This document shows, piece by piece, positions 1 to 6,108 of a DNA stretch of 6,528 nucleotides. Position numbers and translations under genes: made by a program. The number at the start of each line of letters is the position of its first letter. Position 1 is the first letter of the stretch. The stretch is from Clostridiaceae bacterium. Its GTDB lineage: Bacteria; Bacillota; Clostridia; Saccharofermentanales; DTU023. The notes under the pieces were generated by a model that searched no databases, had not been told where the DNA came from, and worked only from the letters and a program-made list of their open reading frames with translations. The stretch spans positions 1 to 6,528 of the forward strand of contig JAAYEX010000176.1 in the NCBI GenBank assembly GCA_012728535.1, written 5' to 3'.

Positions 1-354
1 ATCAGCGCGCCCATAGCCTGTTACAGCTTTCTTCACCTGAATCGGTGTGTATTCGAAAACAGGAATTCCGGCTCTGGCACCGGAAACAACTGCCACCCCC
101 CGCGCATGAGCAGTGCCCATAGCAGTTGTAGTGTTACGGCTGAAGAAGATTTCCTCCACAGCCATACAACCGGGCTTATACCTCTCAATCAAGGTCTGTA
201 TAGCCTGGTCTATTGCCAACAGACGTTCCGGAAAGGGAGTACCCGCTTCCGTGCGAATCACACCATAATCTACAGTTTCAAAACAATTGTTGGCATACGA
301 CAGCAGAGAAAAGCCTGTAATGGCATATCCGGGATCGATACCAAAAATCAACAT
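1..354 (-). CDS. ruvC: Crossover junction endodeoxyribonuclease RuvC, N-terminal 118 residues (partial, cut by window edge)
   Basis: RuvC is the dimeric, Mg-dependent nuclease that resolves Holliday junctions, working with the RuvAB branch-migration motor. The minus-strand frame opens with MLIFGIDPGYAITGF, the RuvC/RNase H-fold first strand with catalytic Asp7. It continues to AVEEIFFSRNTTTAMG, with the second acidic catalytic residue at Glu67, then ARGVAV and EYTPIQVKKAVTGYGRAD at the edge. The two C-terminal catalytic Asp residues and about 45-50 residues lie outside the window, since the family is usually 160-175 aa. The start is ATG at 354-352, with GAGGAAG at 364-370 and a 9-nt spacer; the SD overlaps the end of the LCP gene, whose stop is 6 nt upstream. 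It is probably co-transcribed with that gene. The ATG overlapping the LCP stop at 361-359 is out of frame. Identification is from motifs and is firm; ruvAB would be expected further left but cannot be seen. Confidence 0.95.
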   Translation of the reverse strand, partial: MLIFGIDPGYAITGFSLLSYANNCFETVDYGVIRTEAGTPFPERLLAIDQAIQTLIERYKPGCMAVEEIFFSRNTTTAMGTAHARGVAVVSGARAGIPVFEYTPIQVKKAVTGYGRAD

Positions 355-360
355 AAGTCA

Positions 361-1329
361 TTACTTCCTCATGTGCGCGTGCAATGCATCTATATTGCGT
401 GCCCAATCAATATCATACATTTCCATGCCATTGATATAAACGATGGCGTCATATTCTTCTATAGGCAGCATTAACTCGTCCATATCATATTTCTGGTAGG
501 AGGGTGTCTTGCTGATGATGCTGAGCAATTCACTTTTACTATAATTAGTAGAAAGAGAAGGTGCAATTGCTTCGGCTGTTTTAGCCAGGGTAACAACATC
601 TACAGTCCGCAGTTTACTGATAAGGGCAGCGATGACCTTCCTCTGCCTTCCCATGCGGTTAAAATCGCTGTCAATCTTACGAATACGGGAATAATCAAGA
701 GCAGTCGCACCATCCATCCACTGCGGGCCAGGTGCCAGGCCGAGATGGTAGGCTTCCGCTTCTGTCAGATTAATTGTAACTCCGCCGACCGCATCGATAA
801 CTTCCGTAAATTCTTCGAAATTAACTGCTATGTAATTCGGAACGTCAACGCGGAAATTCCTCTGGACAGTTTTAAGCAATAGTTCCGGACCGCCCCAGGT
901 ATGGGCAGCGTTAAGCATATAGTTAGGGGTGTAGTTATTTGCATAGCGAGGATCCGGTTCATTCGGTATGCTGACATAAATTGCCCGCATCAGAGAGGTT
1001 AAATGTATCTTGCCGGTTTTTTCATTCACCGTCATCAATATCATTGCGTCTGAACGTCCGTAGCCGGTATCTCCCGGCCGGGCATCAGATCCGAGCAGAA
1101 GAACATTCCATACCTTTTCTTCATTAAAAACAGGTACTTCCATACCCTCTTTCATATTGTCAGGAGCTTCTACCGTTTGCAGGTTGGTTTCGATCGGTAT
1201 GGTCACTCCAGGATTTTCATACTGAATATTATTTAAAATTACGAAGGAGTATCCCATGACAAAAACAACTAATGACAGGGCTAAGCCGAGCAATGTTCCG
1301 CTGACTATATATCCCTTGCTTATCTTCAT
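361..1329 (-). CDS. LytR-CpsA-Psr (LCP) family cell-envelope glycopolymer transferase
   Basis: LCP proteins sit in the cytoplasmic membrane and transfer lipid-linked anionic glycopolymers (teichoic acid, capsule and similar) to peptidoglycan on the outer face. The 322-aa product has a short basic N-tail (MKISK), one membrane helix at about residues 9-33, a linker, and an extracytoplasmic LCP domain from about 74 to 245. Visible motifs are LLLGSDAR (Asp82) and GRSD (Asp94), matching the Mg-binding acidic pair, Arg115 in SLMRAIYVSIP, LNAAHTWGGPELL (139-151), VIDAVGGVTI, and YSRIRKIDSDFNRMGRQRKVI, with Arg215, Arg217, Arg225 and Gln229 lining the polyprenyl-pyrophosphate pocket. The family usually has Asp after Arg115 (RD); here it is Ala116. 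The ATG at 1329 has only a weak SD (GGATGG). It lies about 26 nt after a predicted transcription start and 6 nt before ruvC. The polymer substrate cannot be deduced. Confidence 0.93.
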   Translation of the reverse strand: MKISKGYIVSGTLLGLALSLVVFVMGYSFVILNNIQYENPGVTIPIETNLQTVEAPDNMKEGMEVPVFNEEKVWNVLLLGSDARPGDTGYGRSDAMILMTVNEKTGKIHLTSLMRAIYVSIPNEPDPRYANNYTPNYMLNAAHTWGGPELLLKTVQRNFRVDVPNYIAVNFEEFTEVIDAVGGVTINLTEAEAYHLGLAPGPQWMDGATALDYSRIRKIDSDFNRMGRQRKVIAALISKLRTVDVVTLAKTAEAIAPSLSTNYSKSELLSIISKTPSYQKYDMDELMLPIEEYDAIVYINGMEMYDIDWARNIDALHAHMRK

Positions 1330-1362
1330 TTGTTAGTACCATCCAATCTTAGACATGCAGTA

Positions 1363-1377
1363 ATTATAGCATGATAA
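1363..1377 (-). promoter_or_regulatory. Extended -10 promoter for the LCP-ruvC unit
   Basis: On the minus strand, positions 1377-1363 read TTATCATGCTATAAT. This contains a perfect TATAAT at 1368-1363, preceded by TGC, an extended -10 element. No good -35 exists at 16-18 bp spacing; the best is TTTCCT at 1390-1385. The promoter would therefore depend on the TG element. Transcription should start near 1356, giving a leader of about 26 nt before the LCP ATG at 1329. It sits directly downstream of the rpsT terminator, so the LCP-ruvC pair has its own start. Confidence 0.7.
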
Positions 1378-1395
1378 TAATTTTAGGAAATAACG

Positions 1396-1420
1396 CAAAA
1401 AAGACCCTCATCAGGGTCTA
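1396..1420 (-). terminator. Rho-independent terminator of rpsT
   Basis: On the minus strand, AGACCCT (1419-1413), loop GATG (1412-1409) and AGGGTCT (1408-1402) form a perfect 7-bp stem. It is followed at once by TTTTT (1401-1397). It lies about 60 nt after the rpsT stop and before the LCP promoter. On the plus strand the same stem has no U-tract after it, so it should work only for the minus-strand rpsT transcript. Confidence 0.88.
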
Positions 1421-1478
1421 TTGCGCTTCAAAGCTTGTCATCCGAAGATATTTCCGGAAGACTGAAAAAGCAAAACAG

Positions 1479-1739
1479 CTAATCAGCCAATGGCTGTATT
1501 CTAGCAATACGGGCCTTGCGGCGGGCAGCTGTATTCTTATGAAGAATGCCTTTGCTTACTGCGTGGTCAATCTTCTTTTGCGCAAGCTTCACGACATCGT
1601 CCTTGTTGGCGAGATCCTGCTCCTGAGCATTGATAGCCTTCTTAACCACTGTCTTAAGCTCAGACTTCAATCTCTTATTATATTCCGCCTTACGCTCATT
1701 GGAACGAACGCGTCTTTCTGATGATTTAATATTAGGCAC
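1479..1739 (-). CDS. rpsT: 30S ribosomal protein S20, GTG start
   Basis: S20 is a primary binding protein of 16S rRNA in the small subunit. The 86-aa product is highly basic and alpha-helical. It begins MPNIKSSERRVRSNERK and ends with the family signature DHAVSKGILHKNTAARRKARIAR, then IQPLAD; family length is about 85-90 aa. The start is GTG at 1739-1737. AGGAGG lies at 1752-1747 with a 7-nt spacer, and PNIKS matches the canonical S20 N-terminus. An in-frame ATG at 1775 would add 12 residues, but it lies inside the predicted promoter -10 and has no SD, so I reject it. The gene is monocistronic, with its own promoter upstream and a terminator downstream. Non-AUG starts are also known for this gene elsewhere (UUG in E. 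coli, where it takes part in S20 autocontrol); autocontrol here is only an inference. Confidence 0.96.
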   Translation of the reverse strand: MPNIKSSERRVRSNERKAEYNKRLKSELKTVVKKAINAQEQDLANKDDVVKLAQKKIDHAVSKGILHKNTAARRKARIARIQPLAD

Positions 1740-1746
1740 AGCAATT

Positions 1747-1752
1747 CCTCCT
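1747..1752 (-). promoter_or_regulatory. Ribosome binding site deciding the rpsT GTG start
   Basis: AGGAGG on the minus strand (plus-strand cctcct) is a full-strength anti-SD match, 7 nt before GTG at 1739. It fixes the S20 start at the GTG rather than at the upstream in-frame ATG at 1775. Confidence 0.9.
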
Positions 1753-1773
1753 GTTTCTTTGCGAACAAAGTGC

Positions 1774-1803
1774 ATTCTAGCATGATAAGTGCAGTTATTT
1801 CAA
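1774..1803 (-). promoter_or_regulatory. rpsT promoter (sigma-A type with extended -10)
   Basis: On the minus strand, TTGAAA at 1803-1798 (5/6 to the -35 consensus) is separated by 18 bp from TAGAAT at 1779-1774 (5/6 to the -10 consensus). TGC precedes the -10, giving an extended element. Transcription should start near 1767, leaving a leader of about 27 nt that just holds the SD. The core TTATCATGCTAGAAT matches the LCP promoter core at 14 of 15 positions. Confidence 0.82.
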
Positions 1804-1870
1804 GTCCTGATTGATTTTTCCTTCTAATCATATTGAGTTTATTCTTATCTCGGACCTTTTCACGATACAC

Positions 1871-1902
1871 TTGTGACAAAAGCGTTTAAAATATACCATA
1901 GT
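1871..1902 (+). promoter_or_regulatory. Candidate rnj promoter
   Basis: Two overlapping readings are possible: GTGACA (1873-1878, 5/6 to the -35) with CATAGT (1897-1902, 4/6) at 18-bp spacing, or TTGTGA (1871-1876) with TACCAT (1894-1899) at 17 bp. The region is AT-rich and lies about 75 nt before the rnj ATG. No better plus-strand promoter was seen between 1804 and 1977. The assignment is tentative because the -10 matches are modest. Confidence 0.4.
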
Positions 1903-1907
1903 ATGGT
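1895..1907 (+). repeat. Perfect 13-bp palindrome overlapping the candidate rnj -10
   Basis: ACCATA-G-TATGGT is an exact inverted repeat with a 1-nt centre. It covers the putative -10 of rnj. Its position and symmetry suit an operator for a dimeric regulator, but no regulator is identified and its function is unknown. Chance occurrence in AT-rich DNA is possible. Confidence 0.5.
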
Positions 1908-1922
1908 GTTAATAACGAATAA

Positions 1923-1952
1923 ACGGAGCCAGCCACTGATACCGGCTTCCGT
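1923..1952 (+). promoter_or_regulatory. Hairpin in the rnj 5' leader
   Basis: ACGGAGCC (1923-1930) can pair with GGCTTCCGT (1944-1952), giving an 8-bp GC-rich stem with one bulged base and a 13-nt loop. It ends 25 nt before the rnj ATG and leaves the SD free. No U-run follows on the plus strand, so it is not a terminator for rnj. As a 5'-proximal leader stem it could influence mRNA stability or RNase J access, but this is inference. Confidence 0.5.
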
Positions 1953-1977
1953 ATAACAATAGAAATATGGAGAATTT

Positions 1978-3741
1978 ATGACCAATTCATCGGGAAAATC
2001 TTCCCGCAAAAAAAAGAAAGATCGAAATCTGACACGTCCCTACCGAGAGGGTTCGGATGTATCAGGTGAAACAAATGATCGTCCACTACGTATTATTCCG
2101 CTAGGCGGCATGCACGAAGTGGGTAAGAATATGACCGTTTTTGAATATGAGGACGAAATCGTCATCGTTGACTGTGGCATGGGCTTTCCGGACAGCGATA
2201 TGCTTGGGGTTGACGTAATCATTCCTGACTTTACCTATCTACGGGAAAACCGACACAAAATCACGGGCTTGTTTATAACTCATGGGCACGAAGATCACAT
2301 CGGTGCAATCCCCTGGTTCATTGATGAGTTCGATGTTCCGGTTTATGCTACACCTCTGACTATTAAATTGATTGAGAACAAACTGGAAAGCCGCAATAAA
2401 AAACTTCTGCTAAAAGCTGATCTGCGTCAGGTCAAAGCCGGAGACATTGTAGATGCCGGTAAATTTTCTGCCCGCTTCATTCACATCAATCACTCGGTAC
2501 CTGACTCAGCCTCTATAGCGCTTACCTGCCCTGTAGGAACTGTAATAGTGACAGGTGACTTTAAGGTAGATTACACCCCGATAAAAGGTGATCCGATCGA
2601 TCTGGGCACCTTTGCGGAACTTGGCAACCAAGGAGTACTGGCGCTGGTCTCGGATAGCACGAACATCGAACGTGAAGGCCACTCCATGTCCGAGTCAAGA
2701 GTCGGAGACGCTTTCTCCGAGATTTTTGCCAATGCCGACGGACGCATTATCATTACAACCTTCGCTTCCAACGTTTGGCGCCTACAGCAGGTTATCACTG
2801 CAGCGGAAAAGCATGACCGTAAAGTGCTGATCCTTGGCCGCAGTATGCTTAATACTTTTACTGCGGCTACTGAGCTGGAGTATCTGGATTACAATCCTAA
2901 GACTATCATTAATCTAAATGAGCTGGATAATTATGCTCCGGAACAGGTGGTCCTTCTTACCACCGGCAGTCAGGGTGAACCTATGGCAGCTTTGACCAGA
3001 CTGGCTTTTTCTGAACACCGCAGTGTTGAGATAATGACAGGTGACACTGTCGTTCTTTCATCCTCAATGATCCCGGGTAATGAGACAGCTATCTATAAGG
3101 TTATCGATGCCTTGTTCCGAAAAGGCGCAGATGTTATTTATCACACATTAGCTGACGTTCATGCCTCCGGGCATGCCTTCCGTGATGAGTTACTGCTGAT
3201 TAACCGCCTGGTCAGGCCAAACTTCTTTATTCCTGCCCACGGTGAATACCGCATGCTTTATACCCATGCCAAGCTGATCAATGATATGGGAACGCCATCA
3301 GAAAATATTGCGATCTTGAAAAATGGAGACATACTGGAACTTTATCCCGATCGTATGTCTTTCGCAGGCTTTACTGAAGGTGAAGGTATCCCCATTGACG
3401 GATCGGGTATGGGAGACATTGATGAGTATGTATTGCACGACCGCCGTCTCCTGGCTGATGACGGTGTCGTAACGATTGCCCTGACACTGGACAAGGAAAA
3501 AGATGAAATTTTAGGTGAAGTAGACATTCAGACCAGAGGTTTTATCTATTCAAGTGAGATGCATCATATCGTGGACATTTGTCGTGAGCGACTTGACGAC
3601 ATGGGCAATAAGCAGATAAAGCGTGGTAAACCGCTACTCTACGCCTTAACGGAGAAAAATATCAAGAACGAGATACAAAAAGCACTCTTTGACTACACCC
3701 GTCGTCGTCCGGTTGTTATTGTCTCAATCAACGTTTTATGA
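1978..3741 (+). CDS. rnj: Ribonuclease J (metallo-beta-lactamase/beta-CASP exo- and endoribonuclease)
   Basis: RNase J degrades and matures RNA from the 5' end (5'-3' exonuclease, also endonuclease) as a zinc enzyme in the cytoplasm, often within a degradosome. The 587-aa product has the beta-lactamase core from about residue 37: PLGGMHEVGKN, Asp65, THGHEDH (His102, His104, Asp106, His107), His172 in NHSVPDS and Asp194 in TGDFK. The beta-CASP domain follows, with SDSTN (225-229), TFASN (261-265), TTGSQGEP (328-335) and GNE (367-369). Then come VHASGHA (His395, His399) and PAHGEYRM (His421), and a C-terminal domain ending TRRRPVVIVSINVL. All metal ligands are present. About 35 N-terminal residues, rich in Lys and Arg (RKKKKDR), precede the core; B. 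subtilis J1 and J2 (about 555 aa) lack such a tail. The start is ATG with GGAGA at 1969-1973, spacer 4 nt. The J1 or J2 subtype cannot be assigned. Confidence 0.96.
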   Translation: MTNSSGKSSRKKKKDRNLTRPYREGSDVSGETNDRPLRIIPLGGMHEVGKNMTVFEYEDEIVIVDCGMGFPDSDMLGVDVIIPDFTYLRENRHKITGLFITHGHEDHIGAIPWFIDEFDVPVYATPLTIKLIENKLESRNKKLLLKADLRQVKAGDIVDAGKFSARFIHINHSVPDSASIALTCPVGTVIVTGDFKVDYTPIKGDPIDLGTFAELGNQGVLALVSDSTNIEREGHSMSESRVGDAFSEIFANADGRIIITTFASNVWRLQQVITAAEKHDRKVLILGRSMLNTFTAATELEYLDYNPKTIINLNELDNYAPEQVVLLTTGSQGEPMAALTRLAFSEHRSVEIMTGDTVVLSSSMIPGNETAIYKVIDALFRKGADVIYHTLADVHASGHAFRDELLLINRLVRPNFFIPAHGEYRMLYTHAKLINDMGTPSENIAILKNGDILELYPDRMSFAGFTEGEGIPIDGSGMGDIDEYVLHDRRLLADDGVVTIALTLDKEKDEILGEVDIQTRGFIYSSEMHHIVDICRERLDDMGNKQIKRGKPLLYALTEKNIKNEIQKALFDYTRRRPVVIVSINVL

Positions 3742-6108
3742 GTTGTGGCCGCGTGTAACTCTGACTACGCTGTCAATTGCTTTAATCCGGCCAACCAAAC
3801 GGTCAAACTGTTCTTGATTTTCGACATTTACCGTCATCATGATATTAGCGCTGATATCTTTCGCTGAAGACATGGATGCTGATTGCACAGATGCATGCTC
3901 TTCAGCGATTGCTGCTGAAATTTCTGCCAGTAATCGGGTGCGGTCGCGCGCAATAATTTGAATATCTACCGGGTAAGTGCTGTGCGAACTGTTGTCGATC
4001 CAGGAAACATCTATCAACCGTGCTGCACGCTCCGCATCTTCCTGTGAACGGTCAAATTTTTCCAAAATATGACGTATATTAGTACAGTTCATCCTATGAA
4101 CCGCTACACCCTGTCCTCTGGTAATGTATCCGATGATCGCATCACCCGGTACCGGGTTGCAGCATTTTGACAACTTAACTAAAGCGTTATCCAAGCCTTG
4201 TACTTTTACGGGGATTTCCTTGTCGGTGTCAGACTTCTTTTTTGTTTTGCTGATTACAGTTGCTTCTCCGCCTTTTAGCAGCTTTTCTTCAGTCAGAATC
4301 TGTTCGGGACTGTAGACAATCTGCCCCCGCCCGGTAATCATGTAGCCTCTCTCTGCCAGCTCTTCCGCCGGTAGAGTGCGTAGATAAGAATCGCGCAAAC
4401 GCGGTACTACACGCTTTGCTTGAAGACCGCCGTAACCAATGGCGGCATAGATGTCATCTATAGTGCTGTAAGAATAACGTTTAATCGCAGGAGCTATAAT
4501 ATCTTTATGTAGTAAATCCGAAGGTGAGAAACCTGCGTTTTTTATTTCCCGCTCCAATATTTCCCTGCCCCGTACCATGTTTTCATCACGGCGTTCGCGC
4601 TTAAACCAGGTTGATATTTTATTGCGGGCTGTACCGCTTTTAATGATGGAAAGCCAATCCCGCGAAGGTCCACGCACTTTATCTGAAGTAAGAATTTCGA
4701 CAATATCACCGTTTTGCAGCTCATAGGTCAGGGGAACCATGCGTCCGTTGACCTTTGCTCCGTACATTGAGTTACCGATGTCACTGTGAATGTGGTAAGC
4801 AAAGTCAACAGGCACAGCTCCGGCCGGCAAATCAATTACATCGCCCTGAGGAGTAAAGACAAAGACTTCATCAGTTATCAGGCCTTCCTTCAGAGTCGCC
4901 ATAAACTCTGAGGCATCCCGTGTGTCGATCTGCCATTCAGTCAGTTGCCTCAACCAATTGAGACGCATTTCAGTCGAAGTAACCTTCTGGTCCTGTCTAC
5001 CCTCCTTATATCGCCAGTGTGCTGCGATTCCATATTCAGCTGTGTAATGCATCTCAGCTGTACGAATCTGAACTTCAAAGGGAATACCCCGGCTTCCGAC
5101 TACAGTTGTGTGCAGGGATTGGTAACCGTTCGTTTTAGGCATGGCAATATAGTCTTTGAATCGTCCCGGCATGGGTTTATAAAGTTCATGTACCAGACCC
5201 AGAACCGCATAACAGTCACCCACTGTAGGGACTATCACCCGCGTTGCGAAAATATCATAAATCTCATCTATGTCTTTCTTTTGCGCCTTCATTTTGCGGT
5301 AGATGCTGTAAAAATGCTTAGGACGGCCTTCAATATCCGCCTCAATACCCATCTCAAAAATACGATCGCGCAGCTCTGTGACAATTTCCATCAGGTATTT
5401 TTCCCGGTCTCCGCGACGTTGTGCAATATTACCCACCAATTCATAGTAGGCGTCAGGATCCAGATATCTGAGACTGAGATCTTCCAGTTCCCATTTAATT
5501 TTATAAATACCCAAACGATGCGCTAAAGGAGCATATATATCCAAAGTTTCTCTTGCAGTGGATATCTGTTTGTCAGGATCTTTATACTTCATCGTACGCA
5601 TATTGTGCAGGCGGTCCGCCAGCTTGATTAAAACCACACGAATATCTTTCGCCATGGCGAGGAACATCTTGCGGAAGTTTTGCGCCTGTTCTTCTTCTTG
5701 AGAGGAGTAAGAAATACGTGATAATTTTGTGACTCCGTCAACCAGTTGCATAACTTCCTGGCCGAACTCTCTCCTGATATCTTCCAGGGTTGTATCAGTA
5801 TCTTCGACCGTGTCATGTAAAAGGGCTGCTGCCAGTGTATTGTCATCCAGTTGTAAATCGAGTAATACTTTGGTTGCAGCAACCGGATGCGTTATGTATG
5901 GTTCACCTGTAGCACGCTTCTGATGTGAATGGGCTTTTTTGGCATATTCATAGGCGCGCAGGATCAGTGAAGCATCCTGCCTGCCCGTGTAATCTTTCCA
6001 GATCTCAGCTATATGCTGCACTTCCTTGTCAGAATGAGCGATGTAGGCATCTGTCTCTAACGGTGGGATTGCGTCTGTTATTTTTTCCTTGTCTTTGACT
6101 TCTTTCAT
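3736..6108 (-). CDS. relA: Bifunctional (p)ppGpp synthetase/hydrolase Rel (RelA/SpoT family)
   Basis: Rel makes pppGpp/ppGpp from ATP plus GTP/GDP on amino-acid-starved ribosomes and also hydrolyses it. The 790-aa product is full length for a long Rel. The HD hydrolase domain (about 45-200) shows AHSHQKRATGEPYITHP (His74), LLHDTVEDT (His98, Asp99, Glu102, Asp103) and KLADRLHNM (Asp165), so hydrolysis should be active. The synthetase domain (about 250-370) shows GRPKHFYSIYRKM, YDIFATR (Asp285), RFKD (316-319), GYQSLHTTV (Tyr329) and EVQIRT (Glu345). RFKD is the R-x-K-D form typical of bifunctional enzymes, against E-x-D-D in monofunctional RelA. Then come TGS (about 414-474, DFAYHIH), a helical region, the zinc-finger/CC region (Cys649, Cys650, His671, Cys675) and a C-terminal ACT domain (about 713-787). 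The ATG at 6108 overlaps the upstream stop as ATGA, with GGAGG 9 nt before it. Its 3' end overlaps rnj by 6 bp. Confidence 0.97.
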   Translation of the reverse strand: MKEVKDKEKITDAIPPLETDAYIAHSDKEVQHIAEIWKDYTGRQDASLILRAYEYAKKAHSHQKRATGEPYITHPVAATKVLLDLQLDDNTLAAALLHDTVEDTDTTLEDIRREFGQEVMQLVDGVTKLSRISYSSQEEEQAQNFRKMFLAMAKDIRVVLIKLADRLHNMRTMKYKDPDKQISTARETLDIYAPLAHRLGIYKIKWELEDLSLRYLDPDAYYELVGNIAQRRGDREKYLMEIVTELRDRIFEMGIEADIEGRPKHFYSIYRKMKAQKKDIDEIYDIFATRVIVPTVGDCYAVLGLVHELYKPMPGRFKDYIAMPKTNGYQSLHTTVVGSRGIPFEVQIRTAEMHYTAEYGIAAHWRYKEGRQDQKVTSTEMRLNWLRQLTEWQIDTRDASEFMATLKEGLITDEVFVFTPQGDVIDLPAGAVPVDFAYHIHSDIGNSMYGAKVNGRMVPLTYELQNGDIVEILTSDKVRGPSRDWLSIIKSGTARNKISTWFKRERRDENMVRGREILEREIKNAGFSPSDLLHKDIIAPAIKRYSYSTIDDIYAAIGYGGLQAKRVVPRLRDSYLRTLPAEELAERGYMITGRGQIVYSPEQILTEEKLLKGGEATVISKTKKKSDTDKEIPVKVQGLDNALVKLSKCCNPVPGDAIIGYITRGQGVAVHRMNCTNIRHILEKFDRSQEDAERAARLIDVSWIDNSSHSTYPVDIQIIARDRTRLLAEISAAIAEEHASVQSASMSSAKDISANIMMTVNVENQEQFDRLVGRIKAIDSVVRVTRGHNS

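Noticed and set aside
106..474. 122-codon plus-strand open frame across ruvC and the LCP gene 3' end
   Set aside because: It is antisense to two well-supported genes, with low-complexity composition and no family pattern.
1441..1465. Imperfect inverted repeat (ccgaagatatttccgg) in the rpsT 3' untranslated region
   Set aside because: The stem is short and needs a bulge, and no U-run follows. The clear terminator at 1396-1420 explains the 3' end.
1371..1721. 116-codon plus-strand open frame opposite rpsT
   Set aside because: It spans the rpsT terminator and the S20 coding region on the opposite strand; S20 is unmistakable, so this is a shadow.
1667..1879. 70-codon minus-strand open frame upstream of and overlapping rpsT
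   Set aside because: It runs through the rpsT promoter and into S20 in another frame, with no SD and no recognisable product.
1910..1952. The rnj leader hairpin read on the minus strand, followed by TTTATT, as a terminator
   Set aside because: The T-run is short and interrupted, and no minus-strand gene ends upstream of it, since rnj occupies the plus strand there. A leader stem for rnj is the simpler reading.
4945..5526. 193-codon plus-strand open frame inside rel
   Set aside because: It lies fully antisense to the strongly conserved rel synthetase and hydrolase regions. The translation has no recognisable family pattern, and I saw no SD before the ATG. It is a shadow frame.
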